Origin: Campylobacter sp. TTU_617 | Lineage (GTDB): Bacteria > Campylobacterota > Campylobacteria > Campylobacterales > Campylobacteraceae | Reading direction: 5' to 3' | Assembly: GCF_016599045.1 (NCBI RefSeq) | Contig: NZ_JAENKV010000006.1 | Coordinates: 1-64,000 of the forward strand | Length of the DNA stretch: 64,000 bases | Notes under the pieces: model-generated | The model's input: the letters and a program-made list of their open reading frames with translations, nothing else | The model's database searches: none | What the model was told of the DNA's origin: nothing | Program-made: the position numbers and the translations under genes | Shown: one piece after another, positions 1-9,390 of the stretch | How the letters are laid out: the number at the start of each line of letters is the position of its first letter | How positions within the stretch are numbered: position 1 is the stretch's first letter

Positions 1-1
1 T

Positions 2-139
2 AAAAAAGATTTAAGAATAAAATTAAAAAGAATATTGGATGAAGATTTAACTTATGTTAAAGAGCATCATCCTAAGTATTTGCAAAAATGGAAGTATTAT
101 CAAGAATTTGAAAAAATGTGCAAAGAATTAGATAGATAA
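2..139 (+). CDS. C-terminal end of an unidentified protein (partial)
   Basis: The window opens inside an open frame that ends at TAA 137-139 and gives the last 45 residues of a protein. The tail is rich in charged and aromatic residues (it contains EHHPKYLQKWKYY) and shows no motif I recognise. It converges on the capsule glycosyltransferase gene, and the two stop ends overlap by 12 bases. From its place at the kps locus it is probably a capsule biosynthesis gene, but this is inference from position only. Confidence 0.5.
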   Translation, partial: KKDLRIKLKRILDEDLTYVKEHHPKYLQKWKYYQEFEKMCKELDR

Positions 140-2644
140 AATCGCTTGTACAACTTTTTCTGAAGAATTTAATCTAGAAATTAAAAAATTGTTTTTAAAA
201 CTATAGTTTTGCAACTTCATTTCTAACTCATATAGTAAATTATCCAAATTCAAAACCACGCTTCCAAAACCATCTCTATTATAATCAAAATAACCTTGAG
301 TATATGTATGTCTAGAAAATAACTCATTTCTATCAAATTGATAATAAATCACAGGTTTTTTCAAAACAGCCATTTCAAAAGCTACGCTTGAATAATCCGT
401 TATCATTAAAGATGACTCGCAAAAAAGCTTTTGCATACTTATTTCTATAGAAGGCATTATAATATAACTTGGCAAGTTAAAACCATCTAAATAAGGTCTA
501 ATTTGAGGATGAGGATTAAAAACAATTTTGTAGTCATATTTTTCATGTAATTTTTTCAATTTTTTACTATGCAAAAAAGAACCCCATCTATAAAAATACT
601 CACTTTCATAAAATTTTGTATTAAATCTTCTTTTCATTAATTTTTTACTATAAGAACCTACTATATATTCTCTCCAAGTAGGCATAATAAGAATTTGCCT
701 AGTATTTATTTGATTATTTTTAAGTAAAGCATCCCATCTGGGAAATCCTGTTAATTTTACTTCTTTAGGAGTAAAATTATAACGATTAAAATCTCCTGCT
801 ATAGAATCATACTCAGTTTGTATTCCAGTAATAAATAAATCAATTTTTCTTTGATTTAACCAAGAGGATAGATCATCTTTTGTGATTCCATGTTGTAAAA
901 ATACAAAATCTTTAGTCTTTAAAGTATTTTCCCCTAAAGCTTCAAAAAAATACCTATCAATATGAGATGAAATGAGTTTATCTGCTCTAAAAACCAGATA
1001 TTTAAATTTAAAACTTTTTGGATCAACCAATTTAAAACCTTCTTTTTTAAGTCTTTTAAAATCATGAGAATTTTTTCTAAGAACAAAAGTAATATTTTGC
1101 TTAGGATGATTTTTCATAACATAACGATATAAATGCTCAGCATTATCATCAGCCCTAAAAGGCATATCCACAAAAAGCCATAATGATTTATTCTTAGCTC
1201 TTCTTTTCTTTAATTTTTTAATTTCATAAAAAATATCATAAAAAGTGCATTTTTTTTCTTGGTAGATTATATCAACCTCTTTATCATTAACAAAACAAAT
1301 CATATTTTTAGCATTTATAAAAAATTTAAACCAAATTCTTTTTTCATAAATAAAAACTCGGTTTAAAAAATCATATTGTCTGATTTTTGAACAAATGATT
1401 TTAGCTGACTTATCATCAAAAAGTATTTTAACATCGTCATTAATATCTGCAGTATAAAATTTAATTAAAATTTCATCATTTTTATCATCCATTTGTTCGA
1501 TAAAAATTTTATTTATAGGAACTTTTTCTTTTTTAAAACAGTGCAAAAACCCCATTTTATATAAAAATAAAAAAGGATTAAAATTAAATTGTATTATACT
1601 TTCACTATCGATAAAATGAAAAATTTGATCAAGCAAGTTAAGATATTTTTGAATTTCAACTTGTTTCATAAAAGATAATTTTTTAGGATAATTAACCACT
1701 TCTTGTACTTGCCAAAATAATTCATATAAAATAACATTTTGTATAAAAATAGGAATTTTATTTTGCTTTACTATTAAATTTAAGAGCTCTAAATATCCCT
1801 TTTCTAAAACTTCTAAATAATAAATTTTATTTTCATTTCTTTTATCTAAAGTAGAGCTTTTATCAAACCTTTTTCTATAAAAATACCTTGCATTTTTTAA
1901 AAATGCAGATTTTAGATTTAAATTATTAAACAAATAAATATTAATAAATTTTCCATCTTCAAAATTTAAAGTTAAGTTTTCATCAAAAAAAATGTCTTTA
2001 AGATAATTATATTTTAAAAAGCATGAAGCAGCTGAAAGTTGGATATTTTCATTTAATTTTATATTATCATAAATACTTTTTTGTGTTTTAAATTTAAAAT
2101 TTAAAGCATGAGTATCTTTATATAAAATCTTTTTTTGCTCCCTATAAAAAATAATATTCGTAGCTACCATAGCTATATTATTTTGTTTTTTTAAAAAACT
2201 ATCTACTTCATAAAAATAATCCTTATCTAAAAAATCATCAGGATCACTAAAACTCACCCAAGAAATTTGTAAGTTATTTTCTTCTATATATCTTAATCCT
2301 AAATTTCTTGCACTAGCTTGACCGCCATTTTCTTTATATACATAAATAATATTTTTAGGATATTTGTCTTGATATTTTTTAATAATTTTCGATGAATTGT
2401 CCGTTGATCCATCATCAACTAAAATAATTAAAATATTATTTTTAAAATCCAATCTTTGCTTAATCACAGACTTTAAAAAATCATCTAAGTACTTTTCTAC
2501 ATTATAAACTGCTGAAACTATGGCGTATTTATTACAGGCTTTGTATTTTTTAATTTTAAATTGTTTTAGAAAATTTTGCAAAGAAATCGATAAACTTTTA
2601 AAGAAAAAAAATATATTTTTTTTGTGTTTTACCTTCAAGAACAT
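128..2644 (-). CDS. Bifunctional capsule glycosyltransferase: GT2 domain fused to CDP-glycerol glycerophosphotransferase-like domain
   Basis: This 838-residue protein has two catalytic modules. Residues 40-260 form a GT-A glycosyltransferase family 2 domain with DDGSTDNS at 77-84 and the metal-site region SDPDDF at 133-138. From about residue 490 the chain resembles TagB/TagF CDP-glycerol glycerophosphotransferases, with LQHG, a NPHP motif and ITDYSS near residue 750. A middle part of about 230 residues is unassigned. Known family members polymerise or transfer polyol phosphate to a sugar. Here the protein probably builds a capsule repeat that contains a glycerol-phosphate-like unit, but the actual donor cannot be read from sequence. 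The first 40 residues are Lys/Phe-rich. It is the last gene of the kpsMTEDF-GT run, 63 bases after the preceding gene. Confidence 0.85.
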   Translation of the reverse strand: MFLKVKHKKNIFFFFKSLSISLQNFLKQFKIKKYKACNKYAIVSAVYNVEKYLDDFLKSVIKQRLDFKNNILIILVDDGSTDNSSKIIKKYQDKYPKNIIYVYKENGGQASARNLGLRYIEENNLQISWVSFSDPDDFLDKDYFYEVDSFLKKQNNIAMVATNIIFYREQKKILYKDTHALNFKFKTQKSIYDNIKLNENIQLSAASCFLKYNYLKDIFFDENLTLNFEDGKFINIYLFNNLNLKSAFLKNARYFYRKRFDKSSTLDKRNENKIYYLEVLEKGYLELLNLIVKQNKIPIFIQNVILYELFWQVQEVVNYPKKLSFMKQVEIQKYLNLLDQIFHFIDSESIIQFNFNPFLFLYKMGFLHCFKKEKVPINKIFIEQMDDKNDEILIKFYTADINDDVKILFDDKSAKIICSKIRQYDFLNRVFIYEKRIWFKFFINAKNMICFVNDKEVDIIYQEKKCTFYDIFYEIKKLKKRRAKNKSLWLFVDMPFRADDNAEHLYRYVMKNHPKQNITFVLRKNSHDFKRLKKEGFKLVDPKSFKFKYLVFRADKLISSHIDRYFFEALGENTLKTKDFVFLQHGITKDDLSSWLNQRKIDLFITGIQTEYDSIAGDFNRYNFTPKEVKLTGFPRWDALLKNNQINTRQILIMPTWREYIVGSYSKKLMKRRFNTKFYESEYFYRWGSFLHSKKLKKLHEKYDYKIVFNPHPQIRPYLDGFNLPSYIIMPSIEISMQKLFCESSLMITDYSSVAFEMAVLKKPVIYYQFDRNELFSRHTYTQGYFDYNRDGFGSVVLNLDNLLYELEMKLQNYSFKNNFLISRLNSSEKVVQAILSI

Positions 2645-2707
2645 ATTAAAATTAGCCTTTTTTAATTAAATATAAATTAATAAATTTTATACCAATTAAT
2701 CCAATAA

Positions 2708-3682
2708 TTATAATCTTCTTAAAAAAAGTAAAAATCCATCTAAACTCAAAAATCTTGGCTTATAACTGTCGAATAAAACTGCATATTTATCTATATCAAC
2801 TCCATATTTTTGGCAAAGATTTTCATATAATGCTAATAAACTTTCGCTATTTTCTTGTAATTCTTCCTGAATTTGAATTTTTTCTTGTAAAAGCCTTGAG
2901 TTTTTATGATATTGTCTAAAATATTTTAAAAATTTATTTTTACTATGATATATATGAAAGACAAGTTTTTTTTCAAAAAAATATGGCAAAGAATTTAAGG
3001 CAAGATATTTTCTAAAACCTTGACTTAAGAGCGGAGCTTTATAAAACCGATTTAACATTAAATCTTTTGTAGGTTTTATATTTTTATGAAACAACGCTAG
3101 TTTAATCATAAACTCAAAATCTTCTCCTCCATGCCCTGTAAAATTTTCATCAAATCCACCAATAGCAATATAATCTTTTTTCTTCATAAAAATATTAGCA
3201 CTAGGAATAGCAAGATGCAAATATAAATCTTTTTTAAAAGATATATATTTATCAAACATTTCTTCTCTATTTAATTTAGATATAACTCTTGAACCTTTTT
3301 TAGAAAGATATAAGCAAGGTAAAATAACAAACGGACTTTTATCATTTTTAATCTCATTAATACAATTATCACTTAGCTCTTTATCAAATAAACAATCCAC
3401 ATCCATAAGATAAATATAATCACAAGAACATTGCTCAACTGCTCTATTTCTAAGTAAACTTTGACATACTAATTTTGTATAGAAATTACCAGAAATAAGT
3501 TTAACATTATTTTTTCTTCTTATTATTATTTTAAGATATGTATCGAAAATACTATTTCTATCATTATGTCCAAAAACAACTTCTATATCATTGTTTATTT
3601 TGTTTAATATATTTTTTACTTTTTTTAATATATTAAATGGACGTATTTTTAAATCTATCGGTATAATAACACTATATTTCAC
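2708..3682 (-). CDS. Capsule biosynthesis glycosyltransferase, GT2-like
   Basis: This 324-residue protein begins with MKYSVIIPIDL, a typical GT-A start. It carries a YLMDVDC motif (a DXD-type metal site) and later GGFDENFTGHGGEDFEF, the acceptor-side motif of galactosyl/N-acetylgalactosaminyl-type transferases of capsule loci. The C-terminal third is helical and charged. The start is GTG at 3682-3680, which shares one base with the TAG stop of kpsF, so translation is probably coupled to it. Its likely role is adding a sugar to the capsule repeat at the inner face of the inner membrane. The sugar specificity cannot be told from the sequence. Confidence 0.8.
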   Translation of the reverse strand: MKYSVIIPIDLKIRPFNILKKVKNILNKINNDIEVVFGHNDRNSIFDTYLKIIIRRKNNVKLISGNFYTKLVCQSLLRNRAVEQCSCDYIYLMDVDCLFDKELSDNCINEIKNDKSPFVILPCLYLSKKGSRVISKLNREEMFDKYISFKKDLYLHLAIPSANIFMKKKDYIAIGGFDENFTGHGGEDFEFMIKLALFHKNIKPTKDLMLNRFYKAPLLSQGFRKYLALNSLPYFFEKKLVFHIYHSKNKFLKYFRQYHKNSRLLQEKIQIQEELQENSESLLALYENLCQKYGVDIDKYAVLFDSYKPRFLSLDGFLLFLRRL

Positions 3683-4632
3683 TAAACATTTCCTATAGCA
3701 TAAAGCTGAATAATTCCTACAACTTTTTCTTTTTTTCCAACTACAATTTCTTTAATTTTATATTTTAGCATAATCTCTTCTGCCTCACTTGCCATAGCAT
3801 CTGCATCTACTAGTTTAGGATTTGTACTCATAATTTCCCTAGCTTTAAAATCAAATCTTGGCTTATCATTGGCTTTTAAAGCACGACGCAAATCTCCATC
3901 AGTGATAATACCAATAAGTTTTTCATTTTCTAATACTATACAAAGACCTAATTTTCCAGAAGTCATTACATTAACAAGATCATTAAATTCAGTTTCAGGA
4001 TGAACTATAGGAAGATTATCTGAAACCATAAGATCCTTAACTTTTGTTAAAAGCTTGCGCCCCAAACTTCCACCTGGATGAAAAAGCGCAAAATCATCCG
4101 GTTTAAAATTTCTAGCTTTCATTAAAGCTGCCGCTAAGGCATCTCCCATAACTAAAGTTGCAGTTGTTGAAGACATAGGAGCAAGATTTAATGGGCAAGC
4201 TTCTTTGGTGATAGAAATATTTAAACAAATATCTCCTTGTTTGGCTAAAGTTGATTTTAAATTCCCACTCATTACTATAAGAGGAATTTTTCTTCTTTTT
4301 ATCACAGGAATAATTTTTAAAAGCTCCTCAGTTTCTCCAGAATTTGAGATAGCAATCAAAATATCATCACAAGTAAGCATTCCTAAATCACCGTGTAAAG
4401 CTTCTCCAGGATGGATAAAAAAACTAGGTGTTCCAGTACTTGCAAAAGTTGCAGCTATTTTTGCTCCTATATGGCCTGATTTACCCATTCCACTGACAAC
4501 ACAACGTCCTTTAGTGTTTAATATAAGCTCAATTGCTTTAGTGAAATTATCGTCTAAGTTTTTAGATAAATGATTGATAGATTCTGCTTCTATTTTAAAA
4601 ACTTCTTTAGCAATTTCAATACTATTTAACAT
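3682..4632 (-). CDS. kpsF: Arabinose-5-phosphate isomerase KpsF
   Basis: This 316-residue protein has the KdsD/KpsF architecture. A SIS (sugar isomerase) domain covers about residues 35-190, with SGMGKSGHIG and the sugar-phosphate loop SNSGETEE. Two CBS domains follow at about 205-316. The family interconverts ribulose-5-phosphate and arabinose-5-phosphate, the first step to KDO, used here for the lipid-linked capsule anchor or lipid A. It lies in the capsule export operon eight bases after kpsD and one base into the following glycosyltransferase. The length is normal for the family and the motifs are intact. Confidence 0.95.
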   Translation of the reverse strand: MLNSIEIAKEVFKIEAESINHLSKNLDDNFTKAIELILNTKGRCVVSGMGKSGHIGAKIAATFASTGTPSFFIHPGEALHGDLGMLTCDDILIAISNSGETEELLKIIPVIKRRKIPLIVMSGNLKSTLAKQGDICLNISITKEACPLNLAPMSSTTATLVMGDALAAALMKARNFKPDDFALFHPGGSLGRKLLTKVKDLMVSDNLPIVHPETEFNDLVNVMTSGKLGLCIVLENEKLIGIITDGDLRRALKANDKPRFDFKAREIMSTNPKLVDADAMASEAEEIMLKYKIKEIVVGKKEKVVGIIQLYAIGNV

Positions 4633-4640
4633 TTTTTATC

Positions 4641-6296
4641 CTATATTTTTAATACAACATTAGTTGCAATAGCAATTTGATAAAGAATTTGAGTAAGCAT
4701 ACTAAAGATCTGTAAATTTTCACTTTCTATCTTAGGCAATACCAAAATAGAATCTCCTGCTTCAATTTTCATTCCACTATGATATTTTTCAGCCTTGCCA
4801 TTAATTCTTATAACTAAAACTTTAGAAGTATCTGCTCTATCACTAAATCCACCTGCTTGATTTATATAAAATTTTAAATCTTCTTTTTTAGTATAAACAA
4901 ATGCTCCTGGTAAAGATACTTCTCCTTGAACTATAATAAGATTATTTTTACTTGGAACATTTACAATATCTCCATCTTCTAAAGTGATAGTATCATAAGC
5001 TTTTACATCATCGACAACAATTTGTCCTCTAGGCTCTACTTGTTTTGCTCTTTGTATAAATTCTAAAATAGTTCTTGATTGTTGCGCACGTATAGCTGCA
5101 CCTTGCGGGGTTACTGAAGTACTAGTTAAAGCTAAAGTTTCAAGTTCTTTAAGTTGGGCTTTAATAAGTTCTTTTTGTGTTCTAGCAACACTTTTTCTAA
5201 ATATTTGCAAAGAATTTATATCTGATTGATTATTTGCTTTTATTAGTCTTGAAATATCTTTTAGTGTGGTTCCTCTTCTTACAACTAAAGTACCTAAACC
5301 ATCATGCTCACCTCTTATAGATATACTAATATTTTGTGAAACATATTCTGGCTGAAATTCAACTTCATCCCCTGTTCTTAAAAGAACCTTTGAAAATTGC
5401 ATTTTATTATAAGAATACACATCAAGTTTATGATCTTCTGCATAAGTTTTTACAATAGCATTGGTTACTATAGGTTTAGCTCCAGCAATTTTCGCTAAAT
5501 CACTTAAGGTTTTAATATCATCTCCAAGTTCAAAACGAAAAGGCTTTTGAACATCTCCTCTTACAAAAGCATATTTTTGAACATTTCCAACTAAAATAAC
5601 ATCACCGCTTCTAAAAGGGAAAAGCTCCATTTTACCCTTTAATAAAAAATCATATAAATCTACATTTTTAATTACTTCATTATTTCTTAAAATTTGTATA
5701 TTCCTAAAACTTCCGTATTCCAAATTTATACCTTGTGCTTTATCTAAATACTGAATAATAGAATCAGAACTTAAACCTTGATAAAGACCTGGAGCATTAA
5801 CACTTCCTGTAACAAAAACGGAAACATTTTGATAAGCATTCATATCTGCATATACAAAAACATTGCTTTTATAAATATGATTTACTTTAGATTTAATTAC
5901 AGAAACTAAAGCACTATTTTTTACCCCTAATAAATTAATTGCTCCTACTTTTGGAATAAAAATATTACCTTGAGAATCTACTATTAAAATTTGAGCAAAT
6001 TCGACAGCACCCCAAATTTTTAAACTTATTTGATCTCCAACTGCAATTTTATAATCAGGATTATAAACTCTTTGGGCAAAATTCTTAAAATTTCCATTAA
6101 AAAGCTGTGCTCCAAATACAAGAGGAGGCATTTTGCGTTCTAGGATACTTGAGTTATTTTCTATATTTTGAGAATATGCTAAAGATGCATTTTGTTCAAA
6201 AATTGGAGTATTATTTTCACTTGCAACAATTTGAGATATATCTACCGCTGCAAAAGAAAAAATAAATGAAATAAGTAATATAAGTATTTTTTTCAT
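4641..6296 (-). CDS. kpsD: Capsule polysaccharide export outer-membrane protein KpsD
   Basis: This 551-residue protein has an N-terminal signal peptide (MKKILILLISFIFSFAA) and a polysaccharide export (Wza/KpsD family) domain beginning near residue 75 with the DQISLKIWG motif. Several SLBB-type segments follow (for example VFVTGSVNAPGLYQG and IIVQGEVSLPGAFVY). A hydrophobic segment sits at the C-terminus. KpsD forms the outer-membrane/periplasmic channel for group 2-type capsule export together with KpsE. It starts one base after the end of kpsE, so it belongs to the same transcript. Confidence 0.95.
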   Translation of the reverse strand: MKKILILLISFIFSFAAVDISQIVASENNTPIFEQNASLAYSQNIENNSSILERKMPPLVFGAQLFNGNFKNFAQRVYNPDYKIAVGDQISLKIWGAVEFAQILIVDSQGNIFIPKVGAINLLGVKNSALVSVIKSKVNHIYKSNVFVYADMNAYQNVSVFVTGSVNAPGLYQGLSSDSIIQYLDKAQGINLEYGSFRNIQILRNNEVIKNVDLYDFLLKGKMELFPFRSGDVILVGNVQKYAFVRGDVQKPFRFELGDDIKTLSDLAKIAGAKPIVTNAIVKTYAEDHKLDVYSYNKMQFSKVLLRTGDEVEFQPEYVSQNISISIRGEHDGLGTLVVRRGTTLKDISRLIKANNQSDINSLQIFRKSVARTQKELIKAQLKELETLALTSTSVTPQGAAIRAQQSRTILEFIQRAKQVEPRGQIVVDDVKAYDTITLEDGDIVNVPSKNNLIIVQGEVSLPGAFVYTKKEDLKFYINQAGGFSDRADTSKVLVIRINGKAEKYHSGMKIEAGDSILVLPKIESENLQIFSMLTQILYQIAIATNVVLKI

Positions 6297-6297
6297 C

Positions 6298-7416
6298 TTA
6301 ATATTTATGCTCCTCTATAATCATTTTAATAAATTTAATTATTCCATATGCCAAAGATAAAACTATAAATGCTGTAACAATATCATAAATCCTTTCTGGA
6401 TATTTAGCACTTTGAGGTTCGCTTGGATTTTGTATTACAACTAATTGTTTTATTTTTCTTAAAGCTTCTATCCTAGCACTCTCATAAGCTTTTAAGGCTG
6501 CTTTATAAGCCTCTTCTGCAAAACCTACTTCTATGGTTAAATCTTGAAATTTCGCTGCTAAGTCATTTAATTTTTTACTTGAAGTATTAGATGAAATCTT
6601 AGCTTGTTCTTTATTAAGTTGTTTTTTGATTGCTGCAATTTCAGCTTTTAAAGTAACAATTTCTGGGGCACTATCATTCATATAACTTTGCAAAGTTAAA
6701 AGCTTAGCTTCTTTTTGTGCTAAATTTGCTTCAATTTGCGCAATTAAACTTGCTTTGTTTTCAGCTTGTTTTAAAGGATCAAAAACTCCATATTGATTTT
6801 GAAAAGAAATCAAATCATTTTGAGCTTTTTGAAGCCTTTCTTTAAATTTGATTACTTCATTTTCTGCAAATATCATTTGTTCTCTTGCAGCTCTATGGGA
6901 AACTTCATTAACAAATTTTTCACTCTCTTCCATAATTGTTTTTGCAATCAAATAAGAAGATTGTGGGGTAAAACCTTCTACTTCAATATTTAAAAGACCT
7001 GTTTTATCATCTGTATAAATTTTTACGCGTTTTTGATAATATCTTAAAAAAGCTTCATTAGAAGTTGATTCCCATAATTTATAAAACAAATCTATATTTT
7101 GATCTGCATAAAGTTCTTTTATTTTAATCTTTTGCTCTAATAAATTAAGCATATCAGAAGAATAAATATAACCTTTTAGATATTTAATATCTTCATTTGA
7201 TCCAGATGCATTAGAAAGTAAAGATAAAATTCCACTTGTTTGAATACTTCCACTACTTGTTGATCTTACATCAAAACTCATAGTTGTTACATAACGATTA
7301 GCTGCTATTAAGATATAATAAATTACAACAAAAATCATTAAAAACCAAACGATTTTAAAAGAATCAAATATACTTAAATCTTTAATTTTTTCAAATAAAT
7401 TTTTCTTTTCTTCCAT
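6298..7416 (-). CDS. kpsE: Capsule polysaccharide export inner-membrane protein KpsE
   Basis: This 372-residue polysaccharide co-polymerase has one transmembrane helix near residues 18-40 and another at about 341-363. Between them lies a long periplasmic region with a predicted coiled coil (about 175-330, rich in Glu, Lys, Ala and Gln). This two-helix hairpin layout is that of KpsE/CtrB. The protein links the KpsMT ABC transporter to the KpsD outer-membrane channel. Its start codon overlaps the kpsT stop by one base, indicating coupled translation. Confidence 0.93.
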   Translation of the reverse strand: MEEKKNLFEKIKDLSIFDSFKIVWFLMIFVVIYYILIAANRYVTTMSFDVRSTSSGSIQTSGILSLLSNASGSNEDIKYLKGYIYSSDMLNLLEQKIKIKELYADQNIDLFYKLWESTSNEAFLRYYQKRVKIYTDDKTGLLNIEVEGFTPQSSYLIAKTIMEESEKFVNEVSHRAAREQMIFAENEVIKFKERLQKAQNDLISFQNQYGVFDPLKQAENKASLIAQIEANLAQKEAKLLTLQSYMNDSAPEIVTLKAEIAAIKKQLNKEQAKISSNTSSKKLNDLAAKFQDLTIEVGFAEEAYKAALKAYESARIEALRKIKQLVVIQNPSEPQSAKYPERIYDIVTAFIVLSLAYGIIKFIKMIIEEHKY

Positions 7417-8078
7417 TAAGTTTTTCCTTGATAAACAGCTATACCTTCATCGATATCATCATAAACTGTAATTTTTCCATTTTTCATAAAAATAATTTTA
7501 TCACACCATTGTTTAATTTCGGCAATATTATGAGAAACCATAATAACTTTAGATTGACTCAATTTCTCCCTATAAAGTTTTATACTTTTTTCTCTAAATT
7601 TAGGATCCCCAACTGCCCCAGCTTCATCAATTAAATAATAATCAAAGTCAAATGCCATACTAAGACCAAAAGCTATTCTAGCTTGCATACCAGAAGAATA
7701 AGTTCTCATAGGTTCATTGAAGAATCTTCCAAGTTCTGCAAATTCTTCTACGAATTGAATTTTTTCTTTAAGTTTTTCACCCTTATAGCCATAAACTCTT
7801 GCTACAAATTTGACATTATCTCTAGCGGTTAAAGAGCCTTGAAAAGCACCATTTAAACCTAAGGGCCAAGATAATTTTTTATTTGTTATAATTTTTCCGC
7901 TATCTGGAAGTTCAGAACCACTTAAAAGTCTCATAAGTGTTGATTTGCCAGCACCATTATAGCCCATTAAACCAATACTACAATTTTCAGGAAATTCAAA
8001 GGTAAATTCTTTAAAGATATAATGTCTTTGACCATTAAACAAAGGATAAGATTTGGTTAAATTTATGAGTTTTATCAT
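7416..8078 (-). CDS. kpsT: Capsule polysaccharide ABC transporter ATP-binding protein KpsT
   Basis: This 220-residue ABC ATPase has Walker A GYNGAGKST at residues 39-47, the signature region YSSGMQARIAFGL, and a Walker B region ending in YYLIDEAGAVGD with the catalytic acidic residue. An H-loop is seen in VMVSHNIAEI. The length and the truncated C-terminus match KpsT rather than importers. With KpsM it powers capsule polymer export across the inner membrane. The gene overlaps kpsM by four bases. Confidence 0.96.
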   Translation of the reverse strand: MIKLINLTKSYPLFNGQRHYIFKEFTFEFPENCSIGLMGYNGAGKSTLMRLLSGSELPDSGKIITNKKLSWPLGLNGAFQGSLTARDNVKFVARVYGYKGEKLKEKIQFVEEFAELGRFFNEPMRTYSSGMQARIAFGLSMAFDFDYYLIDEAGAVGDPKFREKSIKLYREKLSQSKVIMVSHNIAEIKQWCDKIIFMKNGKITVYDDIDEGIAVYQGKT

Positions 8079-8857
8079 TGTCTTTTAACCGCTACTAAAG
8101 CTTGCCTATTGTAATAATAAAAAAATAGACCTATAAAAAGTACGATAGTTATACAAAAAACAGGATATGCATAATTACAATCTTCATATAAAGGATAATT
8201 ATCAAAAAAATTATATCTTAAAAGTTCCATAATATGGAGCAAAGGATTATAATAAAATATTTCAAGCAAAGGTTTAGGCATAAGCCAAGTAGGAAAAATA
8301 ATACCCGAAGTCCAATAAAAAACAATACTAAAATAAGTAAGTAAGGTTCTTAAGGGTTCAAAAAAATGATGAATAATTGCAAAGCAAATTCCTAATGCAA
8401 AGCCTGAACACATCAATAAAAAAATACAAAATATAACATCTAATAAGTGTCTTGGCAAAACATTTAAATGAAAAAACCAACCGGTAAAAAACAATACAAC
8501 TATAAAAATTACAAAATAAATACAAAATTCAAGTAAAGTTCTGGTAATAAATACATGAATTGGTTTTACAGGCTTATAAGCAAATAAAGCTAAATTTGCC
8601 CCTACGCCATTCATAAGTTGATTAGCTATACTTCTAAACATAAAAAATGGCATAATACCAGAAATTAAAAACATAAAAATAGAAATTCCTTCTGGCATTA
8701 CTTGATGATGGTATTCCCTAATAATAGTTCCAATTATTGTAATAACCAAAATAACAGACATAGGCTCACCTACAACCCAAATATATCCCAAATGTCTATT
8801 TGCACCAAATCTTGTTTTTAACTCTCTAAAAAAAAGAGCATAAATAACATTTAACAT
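8075..8857 (-). CDS. kpsM: Capsule polysaccharide ABC transporter permease KpsM
   Basis: This 260-residue ABC-2 type permease has six hydrophobic segments and the N-terminal amphipathic start typical of KpsM (FRELKTRFGANRHLGYIWV). It is the first gene of the kpsMTEDF run, with a purine-rich ribosome site (AAAGAGAAGAAAT) before ATG 8857. It forms the membrane channel of the capsule exporter with KpsT. Gene order M-T-E-D-F followed by glycosyltransferases is that of Campylobacter capsule loci. Confidence 0.95.
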   Translation of the reverse strand: MLNVIYALFFRELKTRFGANRHLGYIWVVGEPMSVILVITIIGTIIREYHHQVMPEGISIFMFLISGIMPFFMFRSIANQLMNGVGANLALFAYKPVKPIHVFITRTLLEFCIYFVIFIVVLFFTGWFFHLNVLPRHLLDVIFCIFLLMCSGFALGICFAIIHHFFEPLRTLLTYFSIVFYWTSGIIFPTWLMPKPLLEIFYYNPLLHIMELLRYNFFDNYPLYEDCNYAYPVFCITIVLFIGLFFYYYNRQALVAVKRQ

Positions 8858-8907
8858 TTATTTCTTCTCTTTGTAAATTTTAAAAATTATAATATATTTT
8901 TTGTTAA

Positions 8908-9315
8908 TCAATTTCTTTGAAATTCAATTTTTTGATTTAACATTAAAGTATTATCTGTAAATTTAGCCCATAAAATACATAAAGCATAAATTTTTATATC
9001 TTTTTGAAATTTTACAAAAGGAAATTTGTGATAATAAAGCTTTTCTTGCTCCTTAGTAGCATCCATAAATTTAGCTTTTATTTGAACCCCTTTCAATAAA
9101 GCAATTTTTTTACCTTGATAAACATTGACTGCTATACAAGGATTAATAATAGAAAGTTTTACATGCTTAGTATTTTTATCAGAAGCGATAATAAAAGAAA
9201 AATGTAAAATATCAAAAATATAAAAAGCGTTAGCAATATAAACCTCATTGCGATCTTGCATTGCAAAGCTTAAAATTTCATTATTTTGTAAAAAATTTAT
9301 AATTCTTTGATCCAT
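8908..9315 (-). CDS. Small pyridoxamine-5'-phosphate-oxidase-like (split barrel) protein
   Basis: This 135-residue protein begins with DQRIINFLQNNEILSFAMQDRNEVYIANAFYIFD, resembling the start of FMN-binding split-barrel proteins of the PNPOx-like superfamily. It corresponds in position to Cj1449c next to kpsM. The fold is a reasonable guess from the N-terminal pattern and length. Whether it binds flavin or heme, or is an enzyme at all, is unknown. It stands alone, 50 bases upstream of kpsM on the same strand, so it may share the capsule transcript. Confidence 0.7.
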   Translation of the reverse strand: MDQRIINFLQNNEILSFAMQDRNEVYIANAFYIFDILHFSFIIASDKNTKHVKLSIINPCIAVNVYQGKKIALLKGVQIKAKFMDATKEQEKLYYHKFPFVKFQKDIKIYALCILWAKFTDNTLMLNQKIEFQRN

Positions 9316-9390
9316 AAGAAATTATACTACAATAAATTTAAAAAAATCCGATCTAATATTATATATCATTCATTAATAAAGGAGTTCAAA

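Noticed and set aside
4205-4573. Open frame of 122 codons on the plus strand inside kpsF
   Set aside because: It is a shadow of kpsF. It has no ribosome site, its residues show no family pattern, and kpsF is clearly coding on the other strand.
9330-9360. Possible sigma-28 promoter (TAAA ... CCGATCT) before the Cj1450-like gene
   Set aside because: The spacing between the two elements is about four bases too short and the second element is incomplete.
9307-9390. N-terminal extension of the Cj1450-like gene to 9307
   Set aside because: The extension is antisense to the start of the gene at 9315 and lacks a ribosome site, while AAAGGAG stands right before ATG 9391.
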